21,368 nucleotides of DNA from a virus, in IMG/VR virus record IMGVR_UViG_3300025425_000192, positions 1 through 21,368 of that record. One strand, 5' to 3'. A program made the position numbers and the translations under genes. Of this stretch, positions 6,631-15,155 are shown piece by piece; the stretch's first letter is position 1, and each line of letters starts with the position of its first letter. The notes under the pieces were generated by a model, which was not told the origin of the DNA, searched no databases, and worked only from the letters and a program-made list of their open reading frames with translations.

Positions 6631-7200
6631 TTAACCCTTTTTAATATTAGCTCGTTGACCTACATATGCCCCGAATATATCCATGGGGAACTCGTTACCC
6701 GATTCAACCTGATCCCTCACAAACGCTTTAAGAGTTTGTGGGTGGATATCTCTTTTCTGCTCCGGGGAGAACCCGGCTTCCGTAGTAAGTGAGACAAGAC
6801 TTTCTGCCAGACTTTCTTCGCCACGACCAAACTGACACGTAACAACATTTTTGATAATGTCGTCATAGCCGTTTTCCTTAAGCCAACTAAAGGCTTTGTC
6901 GCGGTTATCTACTTTGATATATGCACCGTAGGTAGGTTTAAGCTCTACTTTGGAACCATCATCTAGTTCTATCTTAGAGACGCCTATCTCGTGCAGTAAT
7001 GCAGGAAGGTCTTCATCGGTAAGTTTCAGCAGGTCTTTCTTAGTTTGCTTAAGGGTGTCCTCAAGTTTTAAGACTTCGTCCTGCTTATTGCGAACAGCTC
7101 TTGCAAGCTCTGCAATGGTTGATACGCCGCTGGTATCGAGGGATTCCATAGAGGAAGCTGCGGCTTGATCGGCTTCCATGGTATCGAACAAATTACTCAT
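6631..7200 (-). CDS. Conserved phage protein with N-terminal coiled coil, function unknown
   Basis: 189-aa soluble protein. Residues about 25-65 form a charged coiled coil (ELARAVRNKQDEVLKLEDTL). A compact domain follows with strand-like segments around KIELDDGSKVELKPTYGAYI, the segment RDKAFSWLKENGYDDIIKN, and a C-terminal part with IHPQTLKAFVRDQ and FGAYVGQRANI. I recognise this as a recurring hypothetical protein of phage replication regions but know no function for it. I chose ATG 7200 over upstream starts because AAAGGAG lies 8 bases before it; a longer form from 7263 would put coding sequence into the promoter region. It is the first gene of the leftward replication operon and is 5 bases from the SSB-like gene. 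Confidence 0.8.
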   Translation of the reverse strand: MSNLFDTMEADQAAASSMESLDTSGVSTIAELARAVRNKQDEVLKLEDTLKQTKKDLLKLTDEDLPALLHEIGVSKIELDDGSKVELKPTYGAYIKVDNRDKAFSWLKENGYDDIIKNVVTCQFGRGEESLAESLVSLTTEAGFSPEQKRDIHPQTLKAFVRDQVESGNEFPMDIFGAYVGQRANIKKG

Positions 7201-7239
7201 AATGAGTCTCCTTTCGTGGTTAAAGGACTTTTTAGGCCC

Positions 7240-7268
7240 TTGCGATGTAAGATATTCTCGCATATAAT
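7240..7268 (+). promoter_or_regulatory. Rightward sigma70-like promoter for the SNF2 gene
   Basis: TTGCGA (7240-7245) and a perfect TATAAT (7263-7268) are separated by exactly 17 bases. Transcription would begin near 7275. That falls at or after the ATG at 7274 and therefore favours ATG 7298 as the SNF2 start. Confidence 0.6.
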
Positions 7269-7280
7269 CTCACATGTCAA
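7252..7280 (-). promoter_or_regulatory. Leftward sigma70-like promoter for the replication operon
   Basis: On the minus strand a perfect TTGACA (bases 7280-7275) is followed after 17 bases by GAATAT (7257-7252), a weak -10. Transcription would start near 7245, giving an untranslated leader of about 45 bases before ATG 7200 and its AAAGGAG site. It overlaps the rightward promoter almost completely. Confidence 0.45.
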
Positions 7281-7297
7281 CTAATTTTGTGGTCGCT

Positions 7298-8746
7298 ATG
7301 TATACATTTAAAACAACGCCCTATCAACACCAGCAAGAAGTCTATGACAAATCTTGCGAAGAGAAGTATTACGCCTTGCTTATGGAAATGGGTACAGGCA
7401 AATCAAAAGTAGCTATCGACACGATGGGCTATCTATTCGAGAAGAAAGAGATTAACACGGCTTTGGTGATTGCGCCAAAAGGCGTATATGACAACTGGTT
7501 CTTGAAAGAAATCCCAGTTCATTTGCCCGAAAGAATCAAAACACTAATGGTTCGATGGCAGCCAAACTTCACTAAAAAGTTTACAGAAGACATAACTAAA
7601 TTAGCTTTGAGGGAAGAAGACGACGACTCCTTGCACATTCTGGTTATGAACATTGAAGCGTTGTCCACGAAGAAAGGTGCGGCGTCTGCGCTTCGTTATC
7701 TGGAGCTTAACCCGGACAATATGGTCATCGTAGACGAAAGCACTACGATAAAGAACCGGGCAGCAAAACGTACCAAGACTGTTATAGATCTTGGCAGAGC
7801 CGCTAAATACAGGCGTATTCTGACAGGAAGCCCTATTACCAAGTCGCCCATGGACTTGTTCAGTCAGTGCGCTTTCTTAAGCAGCAAAGCACTTGGGTTC
7901 AGCAACTTCTACGCGTTCCAGAGCCGTTATGCGGTATTGCAAAAGCGAACCATGGGACACAGAAGCTTCCAAAAGCTTGTCGGATACAGGCGTCTGGACG
8001 AGCTTAGTGAAAAGCTTGAGACCTTTAGTGCGCGCATACTAAAGCGCGATTGTCTGGACCTTCCGGACAAAATCTACATGTCTCGCGTCGTAGAATTGTC
8101 AGACGAGCAGGTCTCTGTCTACAACCAAATGAAAGAATTGGCGTTAGCTCAAGTAGCCAATGGAGAGCTTGCAACAACGGCGTCCATCCTTACTCAGCTA
8201 ATGCGCTTGCAACAAATAGTTTGCGGTCATCTTCGAACAGATGACGGTGAGATACAGGAACTAAAGAATTCTAGGCTTTCTGCTTTGATGGAGATAGCCG
8301 AAGAAGTACAGGGTAAGGCCATAATTTGGGCAACGTGGACACACGATATCCAAGCGATAGCTCCGGCCCTGCGCGACCGTTACGGAGACGAAGCAGTCGC
8401 AACATACTACGGAGAAACGCCGCAGGAAGAACGGCAGGAGATTGTTACTCGGTTTCAAGATGAGGAATCAGAGTTGCGCTTTTTTGTCGGACAACCTAGA
8501 ACGGGAGGGTACGGTATTACTCTGACCGCCGCAGACACTATGGTCTACTACTCTAATTCTTACGATTTAGAAATCCGGTTACAGTCAGAAGATCGTGCGC
8601 ACCGTATCGGGCAAACAAAATCAGTTACGTACATTGATCTTGTGACACCCGATACGACGGACGAGATGATATTAGACGCCCTTCGAAGAAAAATTAACAT
8701 AGCCAGCACCGTTCTCAATGAAGATTTCGGTGACTGGCTGCGTTAA
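7298..8746 (+). CDS. SNF2-family SF2 helicase/ATPase
   Basis: DNA-dependent ATPase of the SNF2 branch of superfamily 2, 482 aa and the only rightward gene. Motifs: I MGTGKS (31-36), Ia VIAPKG, II DEST (146-149, in place of the usual DEAH), III LTGSP (175-179), V TGGYGITL (402-409) and VI QSEDRAHRIGQ (429-439), the last being typical of SNF2. Phage relatives are usually annotated as helicases in replication or recombination; DNA translocation without strand separation is also possible. I chose ATG 7298 (MYTFKTTPYQHQ) because the predicted promoter would initiate near 7275, past the ATG at 7274. The ribosome site is weak in either case. The TAA overlaps the stop of the convergent 1245-aa gene, and no terminator separates them. 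Confidence 0.9.
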   Translation: MYTFKTTPYQHQQEVYDKSCEEKYYALLMEMGTGKSKVAIDTMGYLFEKKEINTALVIAPKGVYDNWFLKEIPVHLPERIKTLMVRWQPNFTKKFTEDITKLALREEDDDSLHILVMNIEALSTKKGAASALRYLELNPDNMVIVDESTTIKNRAAKRTKTVIDLGRAAKYRRILTGSPITKSPMDLFSQCAFLSSKALGFSNFYAFQSRYAVLQKRTMGHRSFQKLVGYRRLDELSEKLETFSARILKRDCLDLPDKIYMSRVVELSDEQVSVYNQMKELALAQVANGELATTASILTQLMRLQQIVCGHLRTDDGEIQELKNSRLSALMEIAEEVQGKAIIWATWTHDIQAIAPALRDRYGDEAVATYYGETPQEERQEIVTRFQDEESELRFFVGQPRTGGYGITLTAADTMVYYSNSYDLEIRLQSEDRAHRIGQTKSVTYIDLVTPDTTDEMILDALRRKINIASTVLNEDFGDWLR

Positions 8747-11700
8747 CCACCACTCCTGATTACATCGCTAGTTATATCAAACGGATACATCTGCGCAAAT
8801 CTTGCCCTACTTTCTGCTGAAGATGCAGCAGGCTGTGGGGCGGGAGCCGCGGGCCGTGGGGCAGGTTGCGGTCTAGCTTGTGCTTGAGGCGTGGGCTGTG
8901 GTCTAGGACGCTGCTCAAGGGTAACCGGGTCTCTAGCCAACGGCCGCCGCATAGGCTGATCGAAGTCAGTTCCTCTTGGCTGCATCTGCGCGGTAGGCTC
9001 TCCTTCGTAATCAGAGAACTCTAAAGAATCGGTTAACGCACGACCACCCGTGGTCCTTATTACACTTTTTAACCTACCGTATACTTGCGTAGCTTCTCTT
9101 TTATTCTTAGTTCGTCTAAGAAGATCCGCCATCTGTTTAGGGTCTTTGGTAGCTTCAGTTATGATGTCCCAAGAACGGCCATACGGTAATTTATTTACTA
9201 GGGAATTAAAATAACGCGCACCCGCAGCAGGAGTTTGTATGTCTCCTCCGACCATTCCTAATGCTCTCGTGATTGCCGAGGTTCCCTTAGCACCAATAAC
9301 TCGGCTTACTAAGCTACTAAGCATAGAGGGGTTGCCTACAACTTCCCGGTCTATTGCGGCGATGTCTCCGCTATCTAACGTTTTTTGAAAACGTTCAGCC
9401 GAGTTAAAGAACGAAGTCCAGTTCTTAACTTCGTCGGCCGATACCACTCCACGGCTCTCAAGAACGTTTAATACCGATTGATTTCCGCGAGAGACAGGCC
9501 CCATTAAATAGTTACGCAGCTTAACGAAATCTACACCGGCTTCTGTATTTCCTCCAGCGTGACGCCACGCGGAGTCATAAATGGTCTGCTTAAGACCTTC
9601 CACCACTTCGGGTTTTTTGGCAGAGTTAGCAAACCTAATAATCCCTACAAGGTTTTTAACTGCGTTTGGTTTAGGCGATTGACCGGGAACGCCAAGCAAT
9701 CTATCTATTTCTAAAGAAGGTGACTCATCTTTACCTAAGAAAGTTTTAAAAGATCCAATGGCGTCTAACTTGGTGTTAGCTCCGGCTTGTCTTTCTCTAA
9801 GACCCGCGAGCATAACTTGAGCTTTAGCCGCGTCTTGAAGGTCTTCAAAAAGCTTAGGAAATTGAGTTTGAAGCAACTCGCCTTGGTTGCGCATAAAGGT
9901 GTTTAATGCGTTAACGTTAACTTCACCGGTAGTCGCATTAACAATGTTGCGGTCACGAGCAAGGCGACGCAGGACTACTTCTTCTGCGCCACGCATAGTT
10001 CCTTTTAAAGATTCTAATTCAGCTCTTTCGGCTTGCGGTACTTCTCGGATAACAAAGTCTAGTGCGTCATCAAGCTCTTTCATCCGTAGGGACGTGGGAA
10101 GACCCGTTGTAGCGCGAAGCTTATCCCCGGCCAACTCAGGTATTAAACGATTGCCACCTTTTGTGTTTTTGGCATACAACGTTCCTCCGAATCCTCGGGT
10201 AAATACATCGTTCAGAGACTTGGAGAAAGAGTATGCCGCGTCTAAATTCTTTATTGCATCTAACTGAGCCGGGTTCATGGCCGCAATTTCTTCCGGGGTC
10301 ATACGGCCCAAGCTGCGCGTTCCAAGATCTTCGCCAGCCGCATTAGCTAGTTTAGAATAGAATCCCGCATCCGAGGCTCTGTTGGAATCGGCGGCACTTT
10401 GTCGAGCAAGTTTAAGCACATGCGAACGGAAACCGATCAAGTCTCCGGAAGTTACCTTAACCGCATCGGGTACTTGGTCTGCCGCGTCCATGATTCGTTT
10501 TTGAGTAGTGTTTAGTGCCAAGCTTTTCTTAGCCAGTTTTAACGCCGCATTTTTCTGACGGGTCAATGCGGGACGGTTTTCTCGCGCTAAGCCTTGAAAT
10601 TCACCGCTATCCGCTCGGGCTTCCGCTTGCATCGCCCGAAGTTCATCTTCTAATCTAACCAAATCATCCTGAGTCTGGATATTTCTTAGAGTTTTTACCG
10701 TGTCTCCGTCATTACCCAGCGCCTTACCTATGGCCAACTGCAACCTATCGCCGGTTTCATTGACCTGAGACAAGATAGGTAAGGCAGACGATTCAATCTC
10801 CGCAATCTCTGCTTGCAGTTTAGCTATTTGATCTATCTGAGCATCATTTACTTCAGGAGCAATGCGCTTAATAAACTGCCTAACAACCGGATCAAAGGTC
10901 AAAGCCTTTTCTGGAAGACCCCCGGTCCGTGGGTTTAGCTCATCTAAATAAGCTTTAAGGATATTACCCGCGTCCAACTCTAGGGTCTTGTCTACCTCCC
11001 CATAAAGACGCCCTTCGATTTCACGCGCTTTGGTTAGGGCAGTGTTGACCGTGTCAAAAATAGCGTTACCCGCCGCGGCGTATTCTTCGTCGGTAGTGGC
11101 CGCGACCCGTGAAGCGCGGTCTAAGGCTCGTACGGTGTATTGATTTAGAAGACCCTCTAGGGCCTTTGTAAATTGATCGTTTTGCATTTTAGACGCAGTG
11201 GCTAGGACCGAAGGATCCATGCTATCCATTAATCCGTCAATCATCTTGCTTATTGCGCCGGAACCTTCTCGCGCACGTTTCAGTATAAGAGCCGCGGCTT
11301 TTGGGTCACGCTGCATTACAACTTCTTGAAGAGCGCGCAAAAACTCATTGTCTGTTTTTTCCGCAGTGTTATACAACGGAACTTGAGTCTCACCTTCGGC
11401 AGCCTGAGTTCTGGCCCTTCCAAAAATAACTCGGTCTTCTTCTGGCAAATCGGAAACTAAGTCGTCTATCAGCTTTTGGAGATCGGGACGCATGTCTTCC
11501 GGAGCGTCATCTATTACTTTATTCAAAGACCTAGCTACGCGGTTTAATTCAGCTTCATTACCGCCTCTGAAAGAAGAAATGCCGTTTTTTATCAATTGAG
11601 AGCCACGGTTGGCTATAATCGATACGGGGTTAAAAATGCCCGCAGCCAGTTCCGCGGTTAATCTTGCCCCCAATTCTCCGGGAAGAACTGCTTCCGATAG

Positions 11701-12480
11701 ACCTCCTGCGGCGGATATGCCTACTCCCGCAACCGTTTCCGTTGCCAAAGTAGTAAGGGGACGATTTATAGCACCTTCGGCAGCTTTACCGAAAAATCTT
11801 TCGGCTTTACCCAAACCACTACCCATGGCGCGGTTTACCGCCGCCGACATTCCGGGGTTATCTCCCGCTGCCGCAAGAAACTCTCCTGCGCCAAAATTAG
11901 GTTTTGAAACCGTACCAACAGAACTTATTCCCGGAGCTACTCTTTCCAACGCAGAAGAACCGACTTTTCTAGCAAGTCCTTTGGCCACAAAAGGAGCGGT
12001 TGCCCCGCCTATAAAACCAAACGTTTCACCGGCTACTTGGGCAGGGCGTCTAGATGGGGTTAATTGTCCTTCAATGTCCAGCTCTTCTTTTATCTTTTCT
12101 TTTCCGAACTCACCGGCTATCGCACCGGCGGCACCGCCTATTAGTGCGCCACCTAATCCGCCAATCAACTTTGGCCAAGGGCCTCCGGGAAGTTGAAGAC
12201 CGGCTTTAAATCCTTGCTTTAATCCGATTAATGACGCGGGGGCCGTGGTCACCGCAGTAAGGCCCGCTTCTTCACCGAACGCGCGCAAACGACCAATGTC
12301 CCTTACGCCTTCTACGTTGTAGGAGATGATGTCGGAATCGGTAAGGCCGGCTTTACGTGCGCCGTCGTAGTCGTAACTTCTACGACTGGATACATGCCTA
12401 GCAATGTCTTCTTCGTTAAGACCGGCTTCGGTGGCGCTTTTTATGTCAAACTGAATTTTATCTGGGAAACCGTTTGCCAC
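8743..12480 (-). CDS. 1245-aa internal virion / ejection protein candidate
   Basis: Very large, mostly helical protein, close in size to T7 gp16 (about 1,300 aa). The N terminus has two copies of a short unit, ATEAGLNEEDIARHV (16-30) and ARKAGLTDSDIISYNV (41-56). A glycine-zipper stretch, LIGGLGGALIGGAAGAIAG (105-123), and further small-residue hydrophobic segments to about residue 290 could insert into membranes. Long charged helices fill the middle. A Pro/Ala/Arg/Gln-rich linker then leads to a terminal peptide, MYPFDITSDVIRSGG. No lytic transglycosylase or peptidase motif is evident. Placed last in the structural block and preceded by AAGGAG 9 bases before the ATG, it is best read as a DNA-ejection or internal core protein. 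This is inference from size, composition and order. Confidence 0.7.
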   Translation of the reverse strand: MANGFPDKIQFDIKSATEAGLNEEDIARHVSSRRSYDYDGARKAGLTDSDIISYNVEGVRDIGRLRAFGEEAGLTAVTTAPASLIGLKQGFKAGLQLPGGPWPKLIGGLGGALIGGAAGAIAGEFGKEKIKEELDIEGQLTPSRRPAQVAGETFGFIGGATAPFVAKGLARKVGSSALERVAPGISSVGTVSKPNFGAGEFLAAAGDNPGMSAAVNRAMGSGLGKAERFFGKAAEGAINRPLTTLATETVAGVGISAAGGLSEAVLPGELGARLTAELAAGIFNPVSIIANRGSQLIKNGISSFRGGNEAELNRVARSLNKVIDDAPEDMRPDLQKLIDDLVSDLPEEDRVIFGRARTQAAEGETQVPLYNTAEKTDNEFLRALQEVVMQRDPKAAALILKRAREGSGAISKMIDGLMDSMDPSVLATASKMQNDQFTKALEGLLNQYTVRALDRASRVAATTDEEYAAAGNAIFDTVNTALTKAREIEGRLYGEVDKTLELDAGNILKAYLDELNPRTGGLPEKALTFDPVVRQFIKRIAPEVNDAQIDQIAKLQAEIAEIESSALPILSQVNETGDRLQLAIGKALGNDGDTVKTLRNIQTQDDLVRLEDELRAMQAEARADSGEFQGLARENRPALTRQKNAALKLAKKSLALNTTQKRIMDAADQVPDAVKVTSGDLIGFRSHVLKLARQSAADSNRASDAGFYSKLANAAGEDLGTRSLGRMTPEEIAAMNPAQLDAIKNLDAAYSFSKSLNDVFTRGFGGTLYAKNTKGGNRLIPELAGDKLRATTGLPTSLRMKELDDALDFVIREVPQAERAELESLKGTMRGAEEVVLRRLARDRNIVNATTGEVNVNALNTFMRNQGELLQTQFPKLFEDLQDAAKAQVMLAGLRERQAGANTKLDAIGSFKTFLGKDESPSLEIDRLLGVPGQSPKPNAVKNLVGIIRFANSAKKPEVVEGLKQTIYDSAWRHAGGNTEAGVDFVKLRNYLMGPVSRGNQSVLNVLESRGVVSADEVKNWTSFFNSAERFQKTLDSGDIAAIDREVVGNPSMLSSLVSRVIGAKGTSAITRALGMVGGDIQTPAAGARYFNSLVNKLPYGRSWDIITEATKDPKQMADLLRRTKNKREATQVYGRLKSVIRTTGGRALTDSLEFSDYEGEPTAQMQPRGTDFDQPMRRPLARDPVTLEQRPRPQPTPQAQARPQPAPRPAAPAPQPAASSAESRARFAQMYPFDITSDVIRSGG

Positions 12481-12502
12481 GAGTTATATCTCCTTGTTCA
12501 GT

Positions 12503-15154
12503 TTAACGACCTTCAAACATTGCGGGGTCAGGCTTATTTGGGTTGAGGGACGTTTCAAAATTCATTACGGCCCGGTCGTAATTTTCAATCAATGGGGCCA
12601 AGCGTCGAACGTCTTGTCGTGCCGTAGTAACCTGCGCCGTAGTAAATTTCTCAGGAGTATCCAGTATGCTAGTTGCTAAGTCTTGGACTTCTAACAACTG
12701 GTTGCGCATGTTAGTAAGTTTTTCAAGAGTAGTTTCTTCTGTACTTATACCGGGCTTTGCCAGTTCTGCGGCAAGAGCTTCAACCTCGTCCTTTAACGCC
12801 CTTCCACCCACTGATTCTCTAACAAAGCGCTGAGTCACGTTAGCCAAAGAAGTTAACTGTGTTTGAGCGTCGGCTATTTCCGAAAAAGGAGCTTCGCGAT
12901 CCGTTATGCCTAATTCACGGGCATAGGACATACCGGACCTAATCGGATTAAGCACCGTGCTCAAGCCCACTCCCGGAGTTAAATTGGGCGTTTCTGGAAT
13001 AATCCTTCCCGGAAGTTCAATGTCTTGCTCGGTCATAGGCGCGCTAGGATTTAGCATTTCGTTTACACGATTCCAGTCACTTCCGGAGTTTAAGGCACCA
13101 CCTTTTTGATATTTACGAACTTCTCCGCCATCAGCAAACGGAGCAGGTAAGCCCCGTTCTTGTCTACCCGCCAAAGCGTCTTGCAACTGACGAGGAATTA
13201 CCGGCTTCTGCTGTTCAAACTGTCCCGTAGCCGGATTATATTGTGCTTTAGGCGTAGCGTAGTACGAAATAGCGGTGTTAAGCATCGCTAAAGCTTGTGG
13301 ATTTTCTTTGTCCAAGTTACCTAGCTCAAAGTCACGCATGAGGATCATGTCAGAAACCATGTCTCGTGCTACTCCTTCTATGCTATTACCAAAGGTATAC
13401 TGCGATTTCTGCATTGATCCTAACGCGGCAATCTGCGCTTGATTTTGCATTTGCGCTTGTCGCATAGCTATGTTTGCATTAAAACCCATTTGCTCAAAAG
13501 CAAATTGATCTCTTGCAAGTTGTGCATTGACTCCTTGCCATTGGTCGTTCAAGAAAGACTGGCGCGTTTTAAAGTCTTGGTTAAAGCCTTGAACGTCTGC
13601 CGCCAACTCTGCTGCGCTTGGGGTCCTCCACCAAAGCATTCCAGTTCCGCCTAAAGAAAGATTCATCTGTTCCCGGGCAAAGTCTAACTGACGCCCTTGC
13701 TGTTTTAATTGATATCCGTTTATAACACCCCTTTCTTCTAAAGTGTTTTCAAAATTCGTTTCAATTTCGTTAGCCCTACGAGCTGTCTCTGCGTCAAATA
13801 ACGTGCGCTCGGCAGCAGCCCTAGCCTCTAACTGAGATAAAGCTTGCTCACCTATTACGCCTTGTAGTTTTAACCGACCGTCTTGGCTCAACTGCTCTAG
13901 AGCCGTGCTTATTTCACCTTGCTCAGTCAAACGAGACATAGCGCCTTCGTCTATCAAACCTTGCAGAGCGCTGCGCAATTCTCCGCTCGTTATGATTTGA
14001 TTCATTTGTTGATCTCCCTTCATTCCTTGCAAAGTTTCTCTTGCGCCTATTTCAAGCTTAGCTATGCGCTCTTGGAAGGCAAGATTGCTTTCGTTTTCGC
14101 CTTGAGTAAACTCTCTACCAAGTTGACTCTCGCCCGCGATAAATTGATTTTGCTGGCCTTGGAGTTCGCTCCGTCCGCCTATGTCTATAAGACTTGCGCG
14201 TTCCCGTCCTACTTGCTCCAGACGGGCAACTTGTTCTGCTTCCGCACTCTGAAGGGCCGCGACGCGTGCTCCGCGCTGCGCGTCAGTTACTTCTGCGCCT
14301 GCGCGCTGTGCAGATTCGGCTACGGGCAACGCCGCACGAGCTATCTGAGCGCCAAGAGGCGCTCCGGTCATAGACTGACCAGTGCTTGGGTCTACGCCAC
14401 CCGCAAGATTTAATCCTGCCTTGGCGATGTCAAAAAAAAGGCTTGACTGAGCCTGCTTGCGACGGTTTTCGGTGTCACCTAAAAGCTCTTCGTACAAAGG
14501 CGCGCGGGCCTCGTACGATTGGCGCACGGCGCTCGGGTCAAAGTCGGTCATCGCGCTAAAGCCCGAAGCTTGAGCTAAGAGGCTATTCGGGTCTCCACCA
14601 AGGCGCATTTTTACAACAGGGCCTCCCATGTAGTACTGCTGAACCGGCATAGGCATAGGCTCTGCCGCAGAAGCGCCCATCATCAACTCGCCAACGCCTT
14701 GGCCCATAGGAGTAGCCATGCCTTGCTCGTCTTCCATTTCCACGCCACCGGTTAAGCTTTGCATAAGCTCACCAATGCCGGTGTCCATAGCGCCTTGCTC
14801 GGTCATCATTATGCTAGGCTGAACTAAAGCCAAAACCGATTCAGGAGTAGAGCGCGCGTCTTCTATACCTACGATACCCGCTAGTTCGTCATAACGAGAA
14901 TCAATAGGCTGAGAGTTTCCGCGGATGGCATTGATAACCTCTTCCGCAGACTCGGCGCTGTCTAACCCTGTCATCATCTCCTCTACATACGCCCGGCCGT
15001 ATCCTTCCATTTCTCCCGCAGCAGATTGCTCTGCCTGCTGGACTTGAGCTTGCATCTCTGGCGGAATTGCGGCCATAGCCGGCATGTCCGTGGCCATAGG
15101 GGCTGCGGGTCCGCCAGCTTGACGGAAGAGTGGGCGCTTATAGATGTTCATCAT
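12503..15154 (-). CDS. 883-aa Gln/Ala-rich virion protein with repeated GG motifs
   Basis: Large structural protein of unknown exact role, probably internal or tail-associated. The N-terminal 190 residues are Met/Pro/Gly/Ala-rich and low in complexity. They include LFRQAGGP (9-16) and YYMGGPVVKMRLGG (174-187). A long helical, coiled-coil-prone region (about 215-620) is rich in Gln, Glu and Ala. A second GG pair, FADGGEVRKYQKGG, lies at 673-686, followed by a helical C-terminal domain. I recall similar 'aromatic-x-x-GG' turns in virion proteins of marine phages, with no known function. AGGA sits 7 bases before the first of two ATG codons (15154; 15151 is equally possible). Only one base separates it from the preceding stop. 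Confidence 0.7.
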   Translation of the reverse strand: MMNIYKRPLFRQAGGPAAPMATDMPAMAAIPPEMQAQVQQAEQSAAGEMEGYGRAYVEEMMTGLDSAESAEEVINAIRGNSQPIDSRYDELAGIVGIEDARSTPESVLALVQPSIMMTEQGAMDTGIGELMQSLTGGVEMEDEQGMATPMGQGVGELMMGASAAEPMPMPVQQYYMGGPVVKMRLGGDPNSLLAQASGFSAMTDFDPSAVRQSYEARAPLYEELLGDTENRRKQAQSSLFFDIAKAGLNLAGGVDPSTGQSMTGAPLGAQIARAALPVAESAQRAGAEVTDAQRGARVAALQSAEAEQVARLEQVGRERASLIDIGGRSELQGQQNQFIAGESQLGREFTQGENESNLAFQERIAKLEIGARETLQGMKGDQQMNQIITSGELRSALQGLIDEGAMSRLTEQGEISTALEQLSQDGRLKLQGVIGEQALSQLEARAAAERTLFDAETARRANEIETNFENTLEERGVINGYQLKQQGRQLDFAREQMNLSLGGTGMLWWRTPSAAELAADVQGFNQDFKTRQSFLNDQWQGVNAQLARDQFAFEQMGFNANIAMRQAQMQNQAQIAALGSMQKSQYTFGNSIEGVARDMVSDMILMRDFELGNLDKENPQALAMLNTAISYYATPKAQYNPATGQFEQQKPVIPRQLQDALAGRQERGLPAPFADGGEVRKYQKGGALNSGSDWNRVNEMLNPSAPMTEQDIELPGRIIPETPNLTPGVGLSTVLNPIRSGMSYARELGITDREAPFSEIADAQTQLTSLANVTQRFVRESVGGRALKDEVEALAAELAKPGISTEETTLEKLTNMRNQLLEVQDLATSILDTPEKFTTAQVTTARQDVRRLAPLIENYDRAVMNFETSLNPNKPDPAMFEGR

Positions 15155-15155
15155 A

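Noticed and set aside
7274-7297. SNF2 start at ATG 7274
   Set aside because: The predicted transcript begins near 7275, and neither ATG has a strong ribosome site. ATG 7298 leaves a short leader and a normal N terminus. If a promoter further upstream is used, 7274 becomes possible again.
11609-12196. 195-codon rightward open frame
   Set aside because: It is antisense to the Gly/Ala-rich N-terminal part of the 1245-aa gene, and its Ala/Pro/Ser-rich product is the expected shadow of that composition.
13919-14413. 164-codon rightward open frame
   Set aside because: It is antisense to the Gln/Glu/Ala-rich helix of the 883-aa gene, with no ribosome site, domain or plausible neighbour.
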